Assembly (NCBI GenBank): GCA_032768795.1
Contig: CP136490.1
Coordinates: 4,092,001-4,156,000, forward strand
Reading direction: 5' to 3'
DNA length: 64,000 nt
From: Tremella fuciformis
Lineage: Eukaryota > Basidiomycota > Tremellomycetes > Tremellales > Tremellaceae
The notes beneath the pieces were generated by a model. It was not told where the DNA came from. It ran no database searches and was given only the letters and a program-made list of their open reading frames with translations. The translations under genes were made by a program, and so were the position numbers. Positions 22,171 through 33,829 of the stretch are shown one piece after another (within the stretch, counting starts at the first letter, position 1; the number at the start of each line of letters is the position of its first letter).

Positions 22171-23215
22171 ATGGACGACGCATCCACCGAATCAGAGAGT
22201 GACTACTCCAACTCGTTAGCTGTCCACTCTCAGGTCTGACGCAGCTGACATGTAGTTGGATCTCCTGGTTCCTATCGACCAAGGGCAACGTGTGTCGCGT
22301 TGTCCCGTTCGCCCCCATAGGTCTGACGAGCAGGAATACTTTGCCGAGGTGGACGAGGACTACATCTTTGACCGCTTCAACCTTACTGGACTGAATAGTG
22401 ATGTCGTCGCGGAGTATTCGAGAGCGCTGGATCTAATCACCGACTCGCTAGGTGTGTCTTGCAAGCCAACGTCCCTTGAGACTTCAACTGACATCAGACG
22501 ACGAGGCGCTCGACGATGATGTACGGGAGAACATCGAGCACTCTGCGCGCTTCCTATACGGACTCATCCACGCACGATACATCGTGACCTCACGCGGTCT
22601 TGCAAAGATGGTCAGTTCAGCCCCGCCTTAACACATGGGTTCATGCTCACTGTGCAGCTGGACAAATTCCGCAAAGCCGACTTCGGGCGATGCCCACGGG
22701 TATACTGCTACGGCCAGCCCCTGCTCCCCGTTGGCCTGTCCGACATTCCCGACCAAAAAGCAGTCAAGCTTTACTGTCCGCGATGTGAAGACATCTACTC
22801 GCCCAAGTCCAATCGGCACGGCACGATCGACGGCGCGTACTTTGGCACCACGTTCCCGCATATGCTGCTCATGGTCTACCCGCAGTTCGTGCCTACAAAA
22901 GGGCAGCCGCCAGGGAGCGGCGGCACGACGCTGAGCGAGTTGAGCCGGCCGCCTGGTGCGAGGGAGGGCGGGATGGGCAGTGGGGCAGGCGGCGGGGGAG
23001 GTGCAAGCGCGGCGTTGAAGGCGGATCGGTATGAGCCGCGGATATTCGGCTTCAGAGTGAACGAGGAAGCGAAGCTGGCGAGGTGGAGACAGGCCAGAAG
23101 AGATACGTCAGTTCTTGTCTCTGTGAGAGACGCGACGAGGGTCAGGCTGATGTCCAGCCAAATCGCTCGATTGGAGACAATAGAGAAGGAGAGCAACCCG
23201 CCAAGCGTCTCATGA
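22171..23215 (+). CDS. CKB1: Casein kinase II regulatory (beta) subunit
   Basis: Six exons: 22171-22214, 22256-22289, 22334-22451, 22498-22610, 22658-23106, 23158-23215, giving 271 residues. It shows the N-terminal [18 protein letters not shown] block, the acidic segment leading into DRFNLTGL, the zinc-binding dimerisation site (CPRVYC and CPRC), and [14 protein letters not shown]. It forms the dimer that holds two catalytic CK2 subunits. A Gly/Ala-rich insert (residues ~185-205) precedes FGFRVNEEA. Intron 5 is 51 bp, a multiple of three with a GTCAGT donor, so spliced and retained forms both stay in frame and the exact C-terminus is uncertain. Confidence 0.95.
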
Positions 23216-23438
23216 GGGAGGAGCCTATGGAACAACCTCTAGCTGCATGCGAAACGATCATCTATAGTCTGGTATATACCCTTCATCTCTCCAGGCCGAC
23301 CGGCTCGGTCAATACGCTATATGTTTGGGAGAGACGAGTTGAAACACCTAGACCACGCTGGTGTGCTCCAGCATATGCATGTTACTTGTTGTGCGTGTTG
23401 AAGAGGCGATCACCCTGCATGTCAGGAATCGCCCCATC

Positions 23439-24369
23439 CTACGCCTTGAAGGGACTCACTGCATCTCCGAGACCAGGCGAGATGTAGCCATTGACGGTCA
23501 ATTCTTCGTCAACGGCGCCAATGAAGATCTGCAGTAAGTCCCAATGTGACCGTTCTGGGATACGGATGGAACCTACTTCGACTTCGGGGTACTCTTCTGC
23601 TACATGCTCGACGCCCTGCTTGCTGCCGAGAACAGAGACGATCTTGATCTGCTCCTGCTTGAGACCCCAGTCCGTCAGCATGCCAATGGCCGCAATGGCC
23701 GTGCCACCAGTCGCAATGAGGGCTTTTGCTCAGCCCCGAGGCGTGCAGGGAGGCGACGACTTACGATCAAGCAGGTAGACTACATCTGCGGTAACTTCAG
23801 TGGGGAGCTTGGAGTAGTACCTCGATGTCAGCTCGACCGCATGTTTCCGAATGCCGCGACTCACTCGATCGCTTGAAGTGTAGTCTTATCCCTGAACAGG
23901 CCAAGATGAAGGACGGTCGCATCTGGGAAGTAGTCGAGCGCAGCTATTCGTCAGCTCGTCCTCCTCCGACCAATCGCTGCGAATTCACGCTCCAGGAAAC
24001 CAGTTCCAGCTCGGAGTATAGGACTGAAGCCGATCCGCAGGGGAATAGTCTGGCCCGTGAACGCGGCAATGGGACTCTGAAGCTATGCCACGGTCAGCAT
24101 TGCGTCCTGCGAGCGGTCACAAGACTCACACCGGACACGTCGGCAAGCGGGAGCTGTCGCGCCGCTTCATACATCAGCATACCGCTGCATGTCAGCAAGC
24201 CCGAATACGTCGGCCCAGCCTCGTGCGGGCGAGTTCGTCCGACTCACCCGATAGACTTGACGCCCTCTCGGAAGTCCTTGGGAGGCAGGTCGTGCAACCG
24301 CAGCTGGGTGAGCTTGGAGAGCACGAGCGGGTGCGAAGAGACGTGGATCTTGGCGGCTGGTGTGGACAT
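23439..24369 (-). CDS. FUR1: Uracil phosphoribosyltransferase
   Basis: Six exons: 24369-24248, 24184-24130, 24082-23989, 23943-23865, 23820-23765, 23722-23439, giving 229 residues, a normal length for Fur1. It converts uracil and PRPP to UMP in pyrimidine salvage. Motifs: TIPLRIGFSPILRAGTG, LHLGLFRDKTTLQAIEYYSK, the PRPP loop DPLIATGGTA, and the uracil-binding GYISPGLGDA at the C-terminus. The start at 24369 gives MSTPAAKIHVSSHPL. It converges on CK2 beta. Introns are 42-63 bp. Confidence 0.95.
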
Positions 24370-24915
24370 CGTGAGGGGTGTAGTGTCTATGCGCAAGGGT
24401 GCGATTGGGAGTGGTGCAGGCGCTTAGTTGGAAGGCGACCAGAGCGATGGGGCTTTATATCTCTGCCAATGGTGATATGGATACGAAGAGCCGGAGGGGA
24501 GGGGATGATGAGTGGTCTTCTAGCGAGGAGAAGGCGCGTTGACACGTTCCGAGTTGACCGGGTAAGACGGCGGAGAGAAAGGAGAGATCGTCAAGGAAGG
24601 AGATAGCGAGACGGCGGGAAGGGCGAGGCTGGCGTGAGATTGGCACGCACACGAGCAGTCAGATACTCACTGAAAGATCTGAGACTTGGTCCTCGAGCGT
24701 AAGGTAAGATGTATGATCAGTCGAGGAGCAGTACAACGTCAAGGATCGCCCATGAATGAACGGTTATCTCGCCGGTTACTCGCCCAGTGGCTTTGGACCC
24801 TGAATCCTCGTGGCACAAATGCGAGTGGCACTGATCGCAAGAGTAGCGTCTCTGAGGAGCAGCGTCGGGGTCGCCGGAAGCTTGACGCATGTGTGGTCTT
24901 GTCCCTAATGTCCGT
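24370..24915. other. Intergenic, Fur1 promoter side
   Basis: 546 bp between the FUR1 start and the DUF6534 gene stop, both on the minus strand. It presumably holds the FUR1 promoter and the terminator of the upstream gene. No supported ORF or repeat. Confidence 0.4.
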
Positions 24916-26486
24916 CTACCTTGAATAACCAATTACCACTTCTAGCCTTCTTGTCTTCTCCTGCTGCCCAAAGATGTCCTCAGACACCGCCGTCCCGCTC
25001 GAATCTCCAAAGGCGCTCACGCAAAGACCCGCATCCCGAACACTCGTGATGAGACCTTCCGAGTCCTCCTCATCCGCCGAATGACCCTGCCTCGCGAGAG
25101 TACTCCGGTCCGAGGTGAGACGACTTGTGCTTCCGGGCACATGCAGTGCTTGTGTTGGACCAAACGTCTGGGCTGCCGCGCGGCTCTCGAGAAGGACGGG
25201 AGGGGGGATAGCGATGTGTCCAAATACCGGGGGCCGCATCTGAATCGGTGCTCTGAGTGGGATGTGTCGACTCTCTTGAGTAGCGGGTGTAGGCCTAGAG
25301 CGAGTTCGGGCGACATCTCGGGGAAGGGACAGGGCGAACAGCAGAGTCGAGGAATAGACCTTGGAGACGAAAATCGCTGGGAAATCGGACCACGCAGTGT
25401 CGCTAACTTGGTATAATATGAGACAGAGGATCTGGAGGGCGGTGATGAGAAGTCCCGACTGGACTGCCAAACGAACGAGGGATCGAATCATGTCGCCACC
25501 CCCCTTGCGGTTTCTTAGCTGAAATGTCACTTCTGCACTCCTACTTCCAGGCGGTGAAAATCGCGTACATTTGCAAGACGAAGGGAGGAGATGATCACTG
25601 CTGACAAAGCGATATCTGTGGCCTGGAGGTCAGTGGAGTACGCACAAATAATCATAGCTCACGGCGGAGGCGGATAGCCAGATTGTTGTCACCGTCGGGA
25701 AGGTGCCATGTGGGGAGAAACCTTTGTAGGCATAGATGTAGTTTCGGAGTTCCTGCTCTTCAGTCTCTTCAGTCTCAAACCCTTGACGACCCCGACAAGC
25801 TCACGTTGAAAGTCGCGACCACACCAAGGCCCGCTCCCAGAGTGAGGAGGATGCCAAGGGCGAGTACGAGACCAACGCTATACAACTTGAGCCGAAAGCG
25901 GCCGGTCGTGCGTTTGCTTAGGGCAACGCTCAGCGAGAGGAATTTGAGAGACCGGTCGAGGAAGAAAAGCTGGACGATGAAGCAGATGACGACGCTGAGG
26001 GTGGGTGCGATGATCTCTTCGGGTCGCTGGTGAAAGTTGATAAACTAGATTCAGCATTATATTTCGCGCTGATGTGAAACTAGTTACCCACGTACACCAA
26101 GTCATCTGGATTGAGCACGAGTATCTTGATCAGTCGCGAGCAGTCACACACACTCTGAGCAACGTTGAGAGAAAGTAGTAGCTAGCGATGAGCTCGCATT
26201 CTCCTTCTGAAAGGTCGGACTCACCAGCAGGAGAAGCTTGATCCAGAGCCGCTCGCGCGAGTTCGAAAAAATGTACGAGGCCACTTGGAGCATGACAACG
26301 CCACAACCGAACGCGCTCAGAAGTACCCCAATGCACACCGGACCATACTGAGCGTGAGCTGACAAAAGATCGGCCGCCTGCGTCGCTCACAATATCGATA
26401 TTCTTTATGCCATACGCCGCGGCGCCAACGGGCAGAGCACGGACACTTGAGAGCTTCATGCTGGCAACCGACTCCATCTGGCGCAT
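24916..26486 (-). CDS. Seven-helix membrane protein, DUF6534 type
   Basis: Seven exons: 26486-26391, 26347-26225, 26181-26092, 26044-25805, 25752-25663, 25622-25569, 25518-24916, giving 431 residues. Seven hydrophobic helices are visible; the first is GPVCIGVLLSAFGCGVVML and the last ends KVYSSTLLFALSL. The layout, with the GP-start first helix, a W after each long loop, and the conserved RSLVRLAVQSGLLITAL segment before the last two helices, matches a large basidiomycete family annotated as DUF6534. The final ~125 residues are a soluble Ser/Pro-rich tail. The function of the family is not established. Confidence 0.8.
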
Positions 26487-26912
26487 CGGAAGGGCGGCGA
26501 CGTCACTCGAGACGCCTCACTCCCGAGATCATATATAAGGCAGGGATCAAAGAAGGCAGTCAGAGCTCAGCAATAAGTTCTCGCACGACCAGTTCGGCTT
26601 TCTTGAACATCAGGGCGGAATGATGCGGACATTGTATCGGCTGACGAGCTGACGCGCAGCCATGTCTCTGCTCTCCCGCCCAGCGGACCCTGTGAGTCTT
26701 GCATGTGAGACCCGATCGACGGGGAAAGGAATGCGCACGGGCTTGTAGTAATTGATGGCTGATCAGGATCTACGCCCTTCCCGCCCCTTTAGATCCAAAC
26801 TCAAACACCCGCATGGCGGTGATCACCATCCTTTGACCCCCGTGATGCTCGGTACCGACCAACGACACCGACAGGTCGCTGACTATTTCAAGGCAGTCAT
26901 GCAATACTCTAC
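26487..26912. other. Intergenic, promoter side of the DUF6534 gene
   Basis: 426 bp between the DUF6534 gene start and the glycosyltransferase stop. No supported gene. Confidence 0.4.
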
Positions 26913-28925
26913 CTAATGCGAGGTAAAGAACCGCGAGAGCCCCATGACAGCCTGCCGACTCCCACCGTCCTCCCAGCTTTTGCGCAGTACGTCCCGGACC
27001 TCCTCCGTCTTGGCACGATACCGGACCCCTGGCTCTCCGCACATATCCTTCCAGGCCTGAGCGAGCTCGGCCCGCATCGCCTCGTGCGTCCCGGGGACAT
27101 GGACGCCTGTGCCCATGGTGCGCCCCGCCAGACCGCTAGCGAGCTGGTTGAGCTGTCTGCCGATCGGTGTGATCTGTGTGACTGCATATTGTCAGTCATA
27201 CACCGCTTCACAGATGATGTCGTACAGTGCGCCGAGAGAGCTGGCTGATCCGCCGCGAACGGCATGGTGAGGATCGGCACGCCACATACGATGGCCTCGG
27301 TGAGCGATCCGACGCCGCAGTGAGTCTGGGGATCAGCATGAGCCCCAGACAAGATCAGCATCACGCACGAGGAAGATTCCCGTCGCTGGGTGCTGGAGAA
27401 CCTTGACTTGCGGCGCCCAGTCCGTGACCAAGCCGCGCCCGCTATCGTGTATCTTCTGCTTGACCGCATTGGACAGCTTGCCGTCGGGGTTGGCGGTCGC
27501 GAACACGAACGGAAGTGGGGGCTCGAGCGCGAGCAACGAGTCGACCACCGTCTCTATGATGTCTGGCCGGGCCGTCGGCCAGAATGCGGTGCCGAGACTA
27601 GACCTAAGCGACGCACCGATCACTCAGCTCAGAAAGTCCCACCTCAAGTACGCTGCCGAGTTTTCCCCATACTTGCGGTACGCCTCGTCCAGGAACGAGA
27701 TGATGTGCGCCTCGTCTTCTTTCGCCTGACCAGACTTGGGCTCATCCGCCGCCACCGCGGCTTTCCATACATGCTCGCTGAACTGTGGTCTGCAGATCAG
27801 CTGCCATTGCACAGCTCAGTGCGCTGGTCCGACGCTGAAGACGTACCCCACGCCGAACACGTCCGCACCGGCGATCTTGGCCAACCGGTCGAGCGAAGCC
27901 GAGTCGAGCTCGGGTATGGAGACGCAGATGATGCCGTCTTTGACGCGGTCGCGTTCAAAGGCAATGGACATGACGGTGATCATGATCGCAGAGAATACCC
28001 TCGACTCGGCCTGAGGCGCTGCAATGTTAGCTCCTGCCAGTAAAAGCAAGACGTATGCGCACTCCACTCGTCTGTAGATCAGTATATGCCAGCAGTGCAG
28101 CACGGACAAGCTCACAGTCGTACATTGGGGGCAGGTCCGGCCACTCGAGCAGACGGTCTTGTATGAAGCGCATGGCCTAAGGTGAGCTCCTGAACATATG
28201 CGGAGGGCTCTGGCTGCTCACTTTCTTCGAAGCGTCCTTCTCCTCTAGTCCTTCGGCGAGATTCTGCTCGTACCGCTCCTTGATCTTCTCGCACATACCC
28301 CCATCCTCATCCGCGCTGATAAAGCTGCGGGTCAGCCGCACGGTGTCGTCCTACTTGGTGCTCGCAAAAGATGACGCACCGGTGCATGCCCATGCCGAAC
28401 GTCGACATCATCTGAACGATGGGGATGGGCGGCAGACGCAGCCTGTCCACCGTCTCACGCACCATCGCCCACAGGCTGACCCGGAAGGTCTGGCCTCAGT
28501 GCGGGGCCACAGACTCGGAGGAGCGAAAAGCTCACGTCCGCAATGAAGGCGCACGGGCGGGTCTTCCACCACCCATCGCCCACCTGTCCCAGAATCAACG
28601 CTTCCACAGTGGGCGGCGCCATCTTCGCAAAGACCTGGTTCTCCATGCCGAATCCGCCAATCTCCGTGAGCCCATCGTCGATCTTGACCACCCTGAAGCG
28701 CTCCCTCATGCGCTCCAGCAGCGCCGCGGGCTGCAGCGCCAACTCCTGGTCGACCCGCTCGGTGTAAATTTGGGGGATGAGGATGGTGGTGATGAGTGAG
28801 GGGTGGAGGTCGAGGCAGTTGAGCGAGAGCTGGAGGAGGATGCGGATGTGCGAGCGCGCAGAGATGGGCACGAAGACGATGTGGTTGGTCGGCTCGTTGG
28901 GACCGTCCGGGGTTGGACTGGACAT
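26913..28925 (-). CDS. UDP-glycosyltransferase, GT1 family
   Basis: Ten exons: 28925-28536, 28489-28380, 28324-28222, 28176-28116, 28071-28063, 28018-27847, 27789-27643, 27603-27369, 27325-27226, 27181-26913, giving 531 residues. The N-terminal Rossmann half begins HIVFVPISARSHIR. The C-terminal half carries the UDP-sugar signature: TDWAPQVKVLQHPATGIFLT, then HCGVGSLTEAIVCGVP and PFAADQPA. The acceptor is unknown; fungal relatives glycosylate lipids or small molecules. Exon 5 is only 9 nt and completes the segment MYDYEWTPQ. The start is the first ATG; an upstream ATG at 29038 with a possible extra intron cannot be excluded. Confidence 0.85.
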
Positions 28926-29200
28926 GGCGTCGGGGGAATGGGCTTCTGCCAAGGAGATCAGCGAGGGGTCAGTCCTAGTCAAGAAGTATGAGTAGACGAG
29001 AGAGACTGGACGTGCGACCCAACTCTTCGTCCAGCGCCATGGCCGTCAGGCCTTTCGGGGTCGCTGCTTGGGTGGTCAAAATAGTCTACGACATGCGATC
29101 CCCGACGAGCCCGGCAGACCGACACGGAACATGGGGCTCAGGCACAGATCCGATTCCGGTTTAGAGATCTACGCTGGCGTCCAGCGATGAGTTGCATCCA

Positions 29201-31924
29201 TCATGACGATACCTCGCCGACGGACACTGACGCTAGTTTCGCACCCAGTGCGTCTACCTTCTTCACCAGCTTGTTGATCTCGTCACTCCGCTTCTCCAGT
29301 GATCGCTCGAGTGGACGAATCTGCTTCCCCTCCACCTTCTCCGACGCAGGGGCCTCCCCGCTCGACGCTTTGACTGCTTGAAGTTTCTTTACCTGTCCCT
29401 CCAGCTGTCTGTTAGCTGACTGTCTCATAGGTTGCGCCGGGTCTCACCTCTTGCACCTTCTTCGCAAGGCCAGATCCTTCATGGACCCGGACACGCAGCC
29501 CTTCCAGATCATCTATCCATTGCTTCTCTTTCTCGCTCAACTGATCGCCCTTGTCCCCCACCAAACGCCCGACCACATCATTCAAGCGTCCCTCCAGCGT
29601 CCCTTGTTCCGCCAGAAGGCCTTCGACCCTCGACGTCGAAGATGCCTTCAACGCGTCGACTGTGGACGCCACTTCCTTGACCAGCCGGATCTGCCTCTGG
29701 TACTCCTTCAATTGCAAGTCGAGCCGATGTTCGACCTCTTCCGAAGCTTGCCTGATCGCCTGAATGACTTCCTGTACGAGAGCAATAAGAGATCCAATCG
29801 TCTTCAGGTCTGTCGCCGAGATTTCTTGCAATCGGGCGTCTGGCTTCGGGATCATCGATTTGACTGCGGATGCGCTTAATCGAGCGAGCTGGGCCCGAAC
29901 GTCGGATAAGAGAGCATCAACAGCGAAGGCTTGGCTCAATAGCAGCGAAGCAGGATCGTCCTCGTCTACTTCTGCGATCTGCTTGACGATCGTGCTGGCA
30001 TCGATCTGCGATGTCACAGCGAGTGCAGCAGAGTGAAAGTCAAGCTCGAGGGCAGCGAGTTGACCCGAGGATGCTAATGCTAGGACGGTATAGCCCAATG
30101 AGATATTGCACAAAACCGAGGCGCCGACTATCGGGTTCGAGTCGGCATTCACAAGCTGTCGTACGTCACTTGCAGCGGGGTGATGGTCCGCTTGATCGAA
30201 TAGTTGCGATTTCCATGTGCCGAGGTCGACCGAGAAGACGCCTTGGGGGTGCTGTAGGTGGAAGACCTCATTGTATATAGGATCCGAAAGGATGTCCGCT
30301 GAACACTGAGACGGCGAGACATCTGGATCAGGTGCAAGCAAACTCAGAGTCTCGATGACAGCGACGTTGAATTCTTCTTCGACGCTGTCCTGCGATATGA
30401 GTCTCCAGAGCAGAAAAAGGACAAGTAACTCACCCTCGATACCAGCCACCTAGGCTCAGGAGCATCGATCTCAACACCGATGTCCAGGGAGCCGCTTGCC
30501 CAGGCTACAGCAAGAATGCTCGCTTCGCCTTCCTCACCCGTCGGACCCTCGTTTGCATCGGCGTGCAGCACGAAGAAGCCCAAGTCGGTTGCCGCATCCT
30601 CGGGATCGAAGTCGTCGGCCTCTCGGACTCCGGCGCTCAACGCTAGGGGTCCTTGGCGCAGGACAGCATGATGTACACCGGGCGCTGGACCGCCATGCTC
30701 CGTAAGATGAGGTGGGTGGACTAAGACTTTGCCGAGAGGGGTGTCGGCCGCCTGGGGCGCGACTGAAGCATGTCGTGACGTTCGCCGTGGGGGAGTTTGC
30801 TCTCTTCGTTTTCGGACCTCTTCTCCGAGCTTCACCTGCTTGCACAGATGCTCCACCCACTGGGCCTGCATCTGGGCTCTGAAGTAACCCACTGACCCAT
30901 CCCTGAAGACATCGTCTGATTGTCTTGAAAGCTGAGCGATTGTAAAAGCCCTAAGCATCTGAAGGTAGTCGATCGGCACCTCTGCCTTGAATGGGATGAT
31001 CGGACCCATTGTATAGATGTCTCCGTTGGCGATGAGGACATACACCATGAGGCCTCTGAGTCCCGTGAGCTCAGTCGGCCCGAAGGCAAACGAAGTCGCA
31101 TATTGCTCAAACGGGTCCGCAGCAGAGAAGCGGGAGGACGAAAGCGCGGTATGCTCAGGAAGGAAAGAGAAGGTCTGAATGGGCTCATAGGGCTGTCGTG
31201 TATCGTATTCTCTGCCAGTATCAGTCTGCTGCCGCACAAGAGCTACCATCAGTCATAAACCCACCTCAGCTCCCCGTCTGAAGTCAGGATCCACAATGAC
31301 TGTCCCCCTTCTCCCCATGGGTGCCACAGCACCTTTGTGATGACCGCCGCGCTCGAGGACGAGAACTGGTATGCGTCCACCTTGAAGGCACTGCGTGTGA
31401 GCAAGAGGGGTATGAGCATGGCATTCCAAACTCACCTGCAGTCCATTGTGTTATCAGTCGTGATCGACGGAGTGTTCGGCAGGTTCATGACAGCGAGTTG
31501 TTTCTCGCCTACCACGGCCATGAGCCTCCCACTGGGGTTGGGAATGATCTGCAAAACCTCAAAGTCCACTGCAGGCGACTTGAGCACCTATATTATTAGC
31601 TCTGGGTCTTAAGATGTACTGGAGGCTCACGGTGTATGCTCCATGTCTGCCATCCCTCTCGTCCATTGATGCCGAAAGGCTGGTCATGCGAATCTCGCCT
31701 TCCAGCAAAACTATCACATCGCGGTCTCGGACTGCAAGCTTTGACTTGCGATGCCCAACGAGTGGCTCCTCCTCGTCTATAGCACCGGCCTCGGAGCCCT
31801 CGCGCGAAGGAGCAGACAGTATCTCCCAACCGTCATCTTCGCGTCTAGGAGTTGAAGGACCGGGTGTGGAAGGGGGGACGAAGATGGAGTGCTGGTGTAG
31901 GTTGCGAAGGGAGACGGGCGCCAT
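29201..31924 (-). CDS. Nucleoporin of the Nup88/Nup82 family
   Basis: Six exons: 31924-31631, 31587-31436, 31390-31265, 31211-30434, 30389-29448, 29404-29201, giving 831 residues. The N-terminal half looks like a beta-propeller: GRLMAVVGEKQLAVMNLP, ITKVLWHPWGEGGQSLWIL, TSDGELREYD. The last ~300 residues are long coiled coils (LQLKEYQRQIRLVKEVASTV onward). This layout and the propeller blocks match Nup88/Nup82, a cytoplasmic-side pore subunit in mRNA export. Length fits. Introns are 43-53 bp. The next gene start on the same strand is 275 bp downstream of the stop. Confidence 0.8.
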
Positions 31925-32154
31925 GCTGGATGATGACGACGTGGCTGCTTTGCCTGATGCTGCAGCAGCTTGCTATACGGTCGCCTCCGGGATTGTGTGC
32001 CGACAGACGAGACGGCAAAGTATAGAAGTACAAGTAAGTTACAGGAGGAGCTGCAGGAACCGTCTGGCAAGTGGCAAGTGGCGAGTGGCGGATCCTTCCT
32101 TTCAATCCGAAATCTCTTGAACCTCAAACGCGTCTGCTGCAACATACATGAGTT

Positions 32155-33475
32155 TTACAACTTTGGTGCACCGTCGTCGCCCAGCCGGCCTTCCCCGACT
32201 ACCTTGCCCTCAAGCTCGACCACCACCTCCTGACCCAACTCCTTCACCCTCTCCACATCGTGACCTATCAGGCTGACATGTACCCCGCTGTACAAATATG
32301 GATAACTGCCAATTCGGATCCCCTCTTTCTTCACCCGCGCTTGCAGTTCGGTAAGATAAGGGGCGATGACAGATTCTGGTTTGGAAGTGTAGATCAAATG
32401 GCGGAAGGGCTTCGCGGACGCAGGAGGTAGAGGCAGATATGGCGTTAAACCTAGCAGGAGCTGCTGGAATAGGCTGGGAATGCCTGGGAAGATGCAAAGC
32501 TGCCCGTCGTCAGCTATCCCCTTTCTGGCTGCGGTCCAAGCCGGTTTGATTAGCAGCAGGCATCTGCTCACTTTTCCAGCCAGTCTGACGACTGGCACCC
32601 ACTTCTCAGGCTCGACGAACAACACCTCACTGATTGCACCCCCTTGCCCGTCCCCGAAGTGACCTCCCTTGGCAGTCGGGAACAGTGCCATTCGATCGCG
32701 CGCTTCCACTTGTGCGGGTGTAGCTTTTGAGAGCTGCTCCTTCCGCTCTGGGCTGGCCAAGGCCCACATTCGACGCTTCGTTTCTTCGTGATATTCTAGG
32801 GGCAAGTCGAAAGCTTTGCCGAGGGAAGCGTAGGTGATGTCTGCAGGTCAGACCGACTAGGCAAGGTGGATGATGCTGACCATCATGTGTAGGCCCGATG
32901 CCTCCCGAGGTCACGACAAAGTCATAATTTTCTGTCATCCGTCTTGCAGCCTCAACACTGACGGATGAGCTGCACTCAAGCGCGGAGTGAGCAACCCTCA
33001 CATCTCGTCTTCATCGTCTGCGATCACCTCTATGCGTTTCCTATCTGTCAGCGTTACTCAAGCCCACCAAAAAGACGATGTACAGCTCGATGCCCAAGTC
33101 GAACGCATATTGGGCAAAAAAGTTCGAATTCGTATCTTTGGTCTTGCCATTCAGTACTTCATCCCTGCAACATCAGACACCAGATGATCGAGTGATTACT
33201 GAGACCCACCCGATTATCAGGCATCCAGCCGTTCTGGACGTCAGCAGCAAATCGAAGCATGTATCGGCGGAAGCTGACTTGATGTAATTACCCTCCCCCA
33301 AGGGGTTCTTCACGGACTTAAGATCGGTAACTTCGAGCTTCTCCTGGCCAGCAGGTGCGGACATTGCGAACGATCGGCGAGCAGCGTTATGAGAGACGAC
33401 CAGCAAGCGGTATCTTGACTTGACGATTCGAGCTGTACAAGGCCTTCGCGCCGAGGCCAAGCCGAGTCTATACAT
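32155..33475 (-). CDS. Molybdopterin-binding (MoaB/Mog) domain protein
   Basis: Six exons: 33475-33210, 33164-33084, 33040-33002, 32957-32881, 32840-32572, 32499-32155, giving 358 residues. The MoCF fold is clear: [49 protein letters not shown], and the later [14 protein letters not shown]. Relatives are the N-terminal domain of human FLAD1 and CinA-like proteins. No FAD-synthase domain follows, so a stand-alone nucleotide-hydrolysing or binding role is more likely than molybdenum-cofactor synthesis. Residues 1-40 are basic and Arg/Ser-rich like a mitochondrial presequence. The 72-bp last intron is a multiple of three. Confidence 0.85.
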
Positions 33476-33829
33476 ATGCTTGATCACGCAGATCGACCTC
33501 TCATCGGCGTCTATTCAGCTGGTCGGAGGTGCATGATGTCACCCGGCCGACTCCTAAATGGGGAGAAGAAATAAAACAACGCTTCGTGCCTGAAGTTTAA
33601 GCCGCTTGCCCTTTTGAGCAAAAAGAAGAAACAACAAGACCAGCCCTAGCAATCCAGCATCGCCCAATTCTACAGCTTGCGAGCAGCAGAGTCATTGGCC
33701 AGCAAAGAAGACGATCTTCTTGCTAGGCCTTTGACGAGCTCTCGAAAGATACCGACAACGGCACTCGACCTCACGTATCGGCGATAAGACATCAGCACCC
33801 TCATCGCCGCTTTGCGCGATCTGGCAAAA
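33476..33829. promoter_or_regulatory. Divergent promoter between the MoaB-domain gene and the Zn2Cys6 gene
   Basis: 354 bp between divergent starts. A-rich and AG-rich stretches (around 33560-33650) precede the plus-strand ATG, which has a good context (AAAAATGG). No clear operator. Confidence 0.45.

Noticed and set aside
24686..24928. 80-codon plus-strand ORF between FUR1 and the DUF6534 gene
   Set aside because: No recognisable motif and it overlaps the end of the DUF6534 coding exon; treated as chance.
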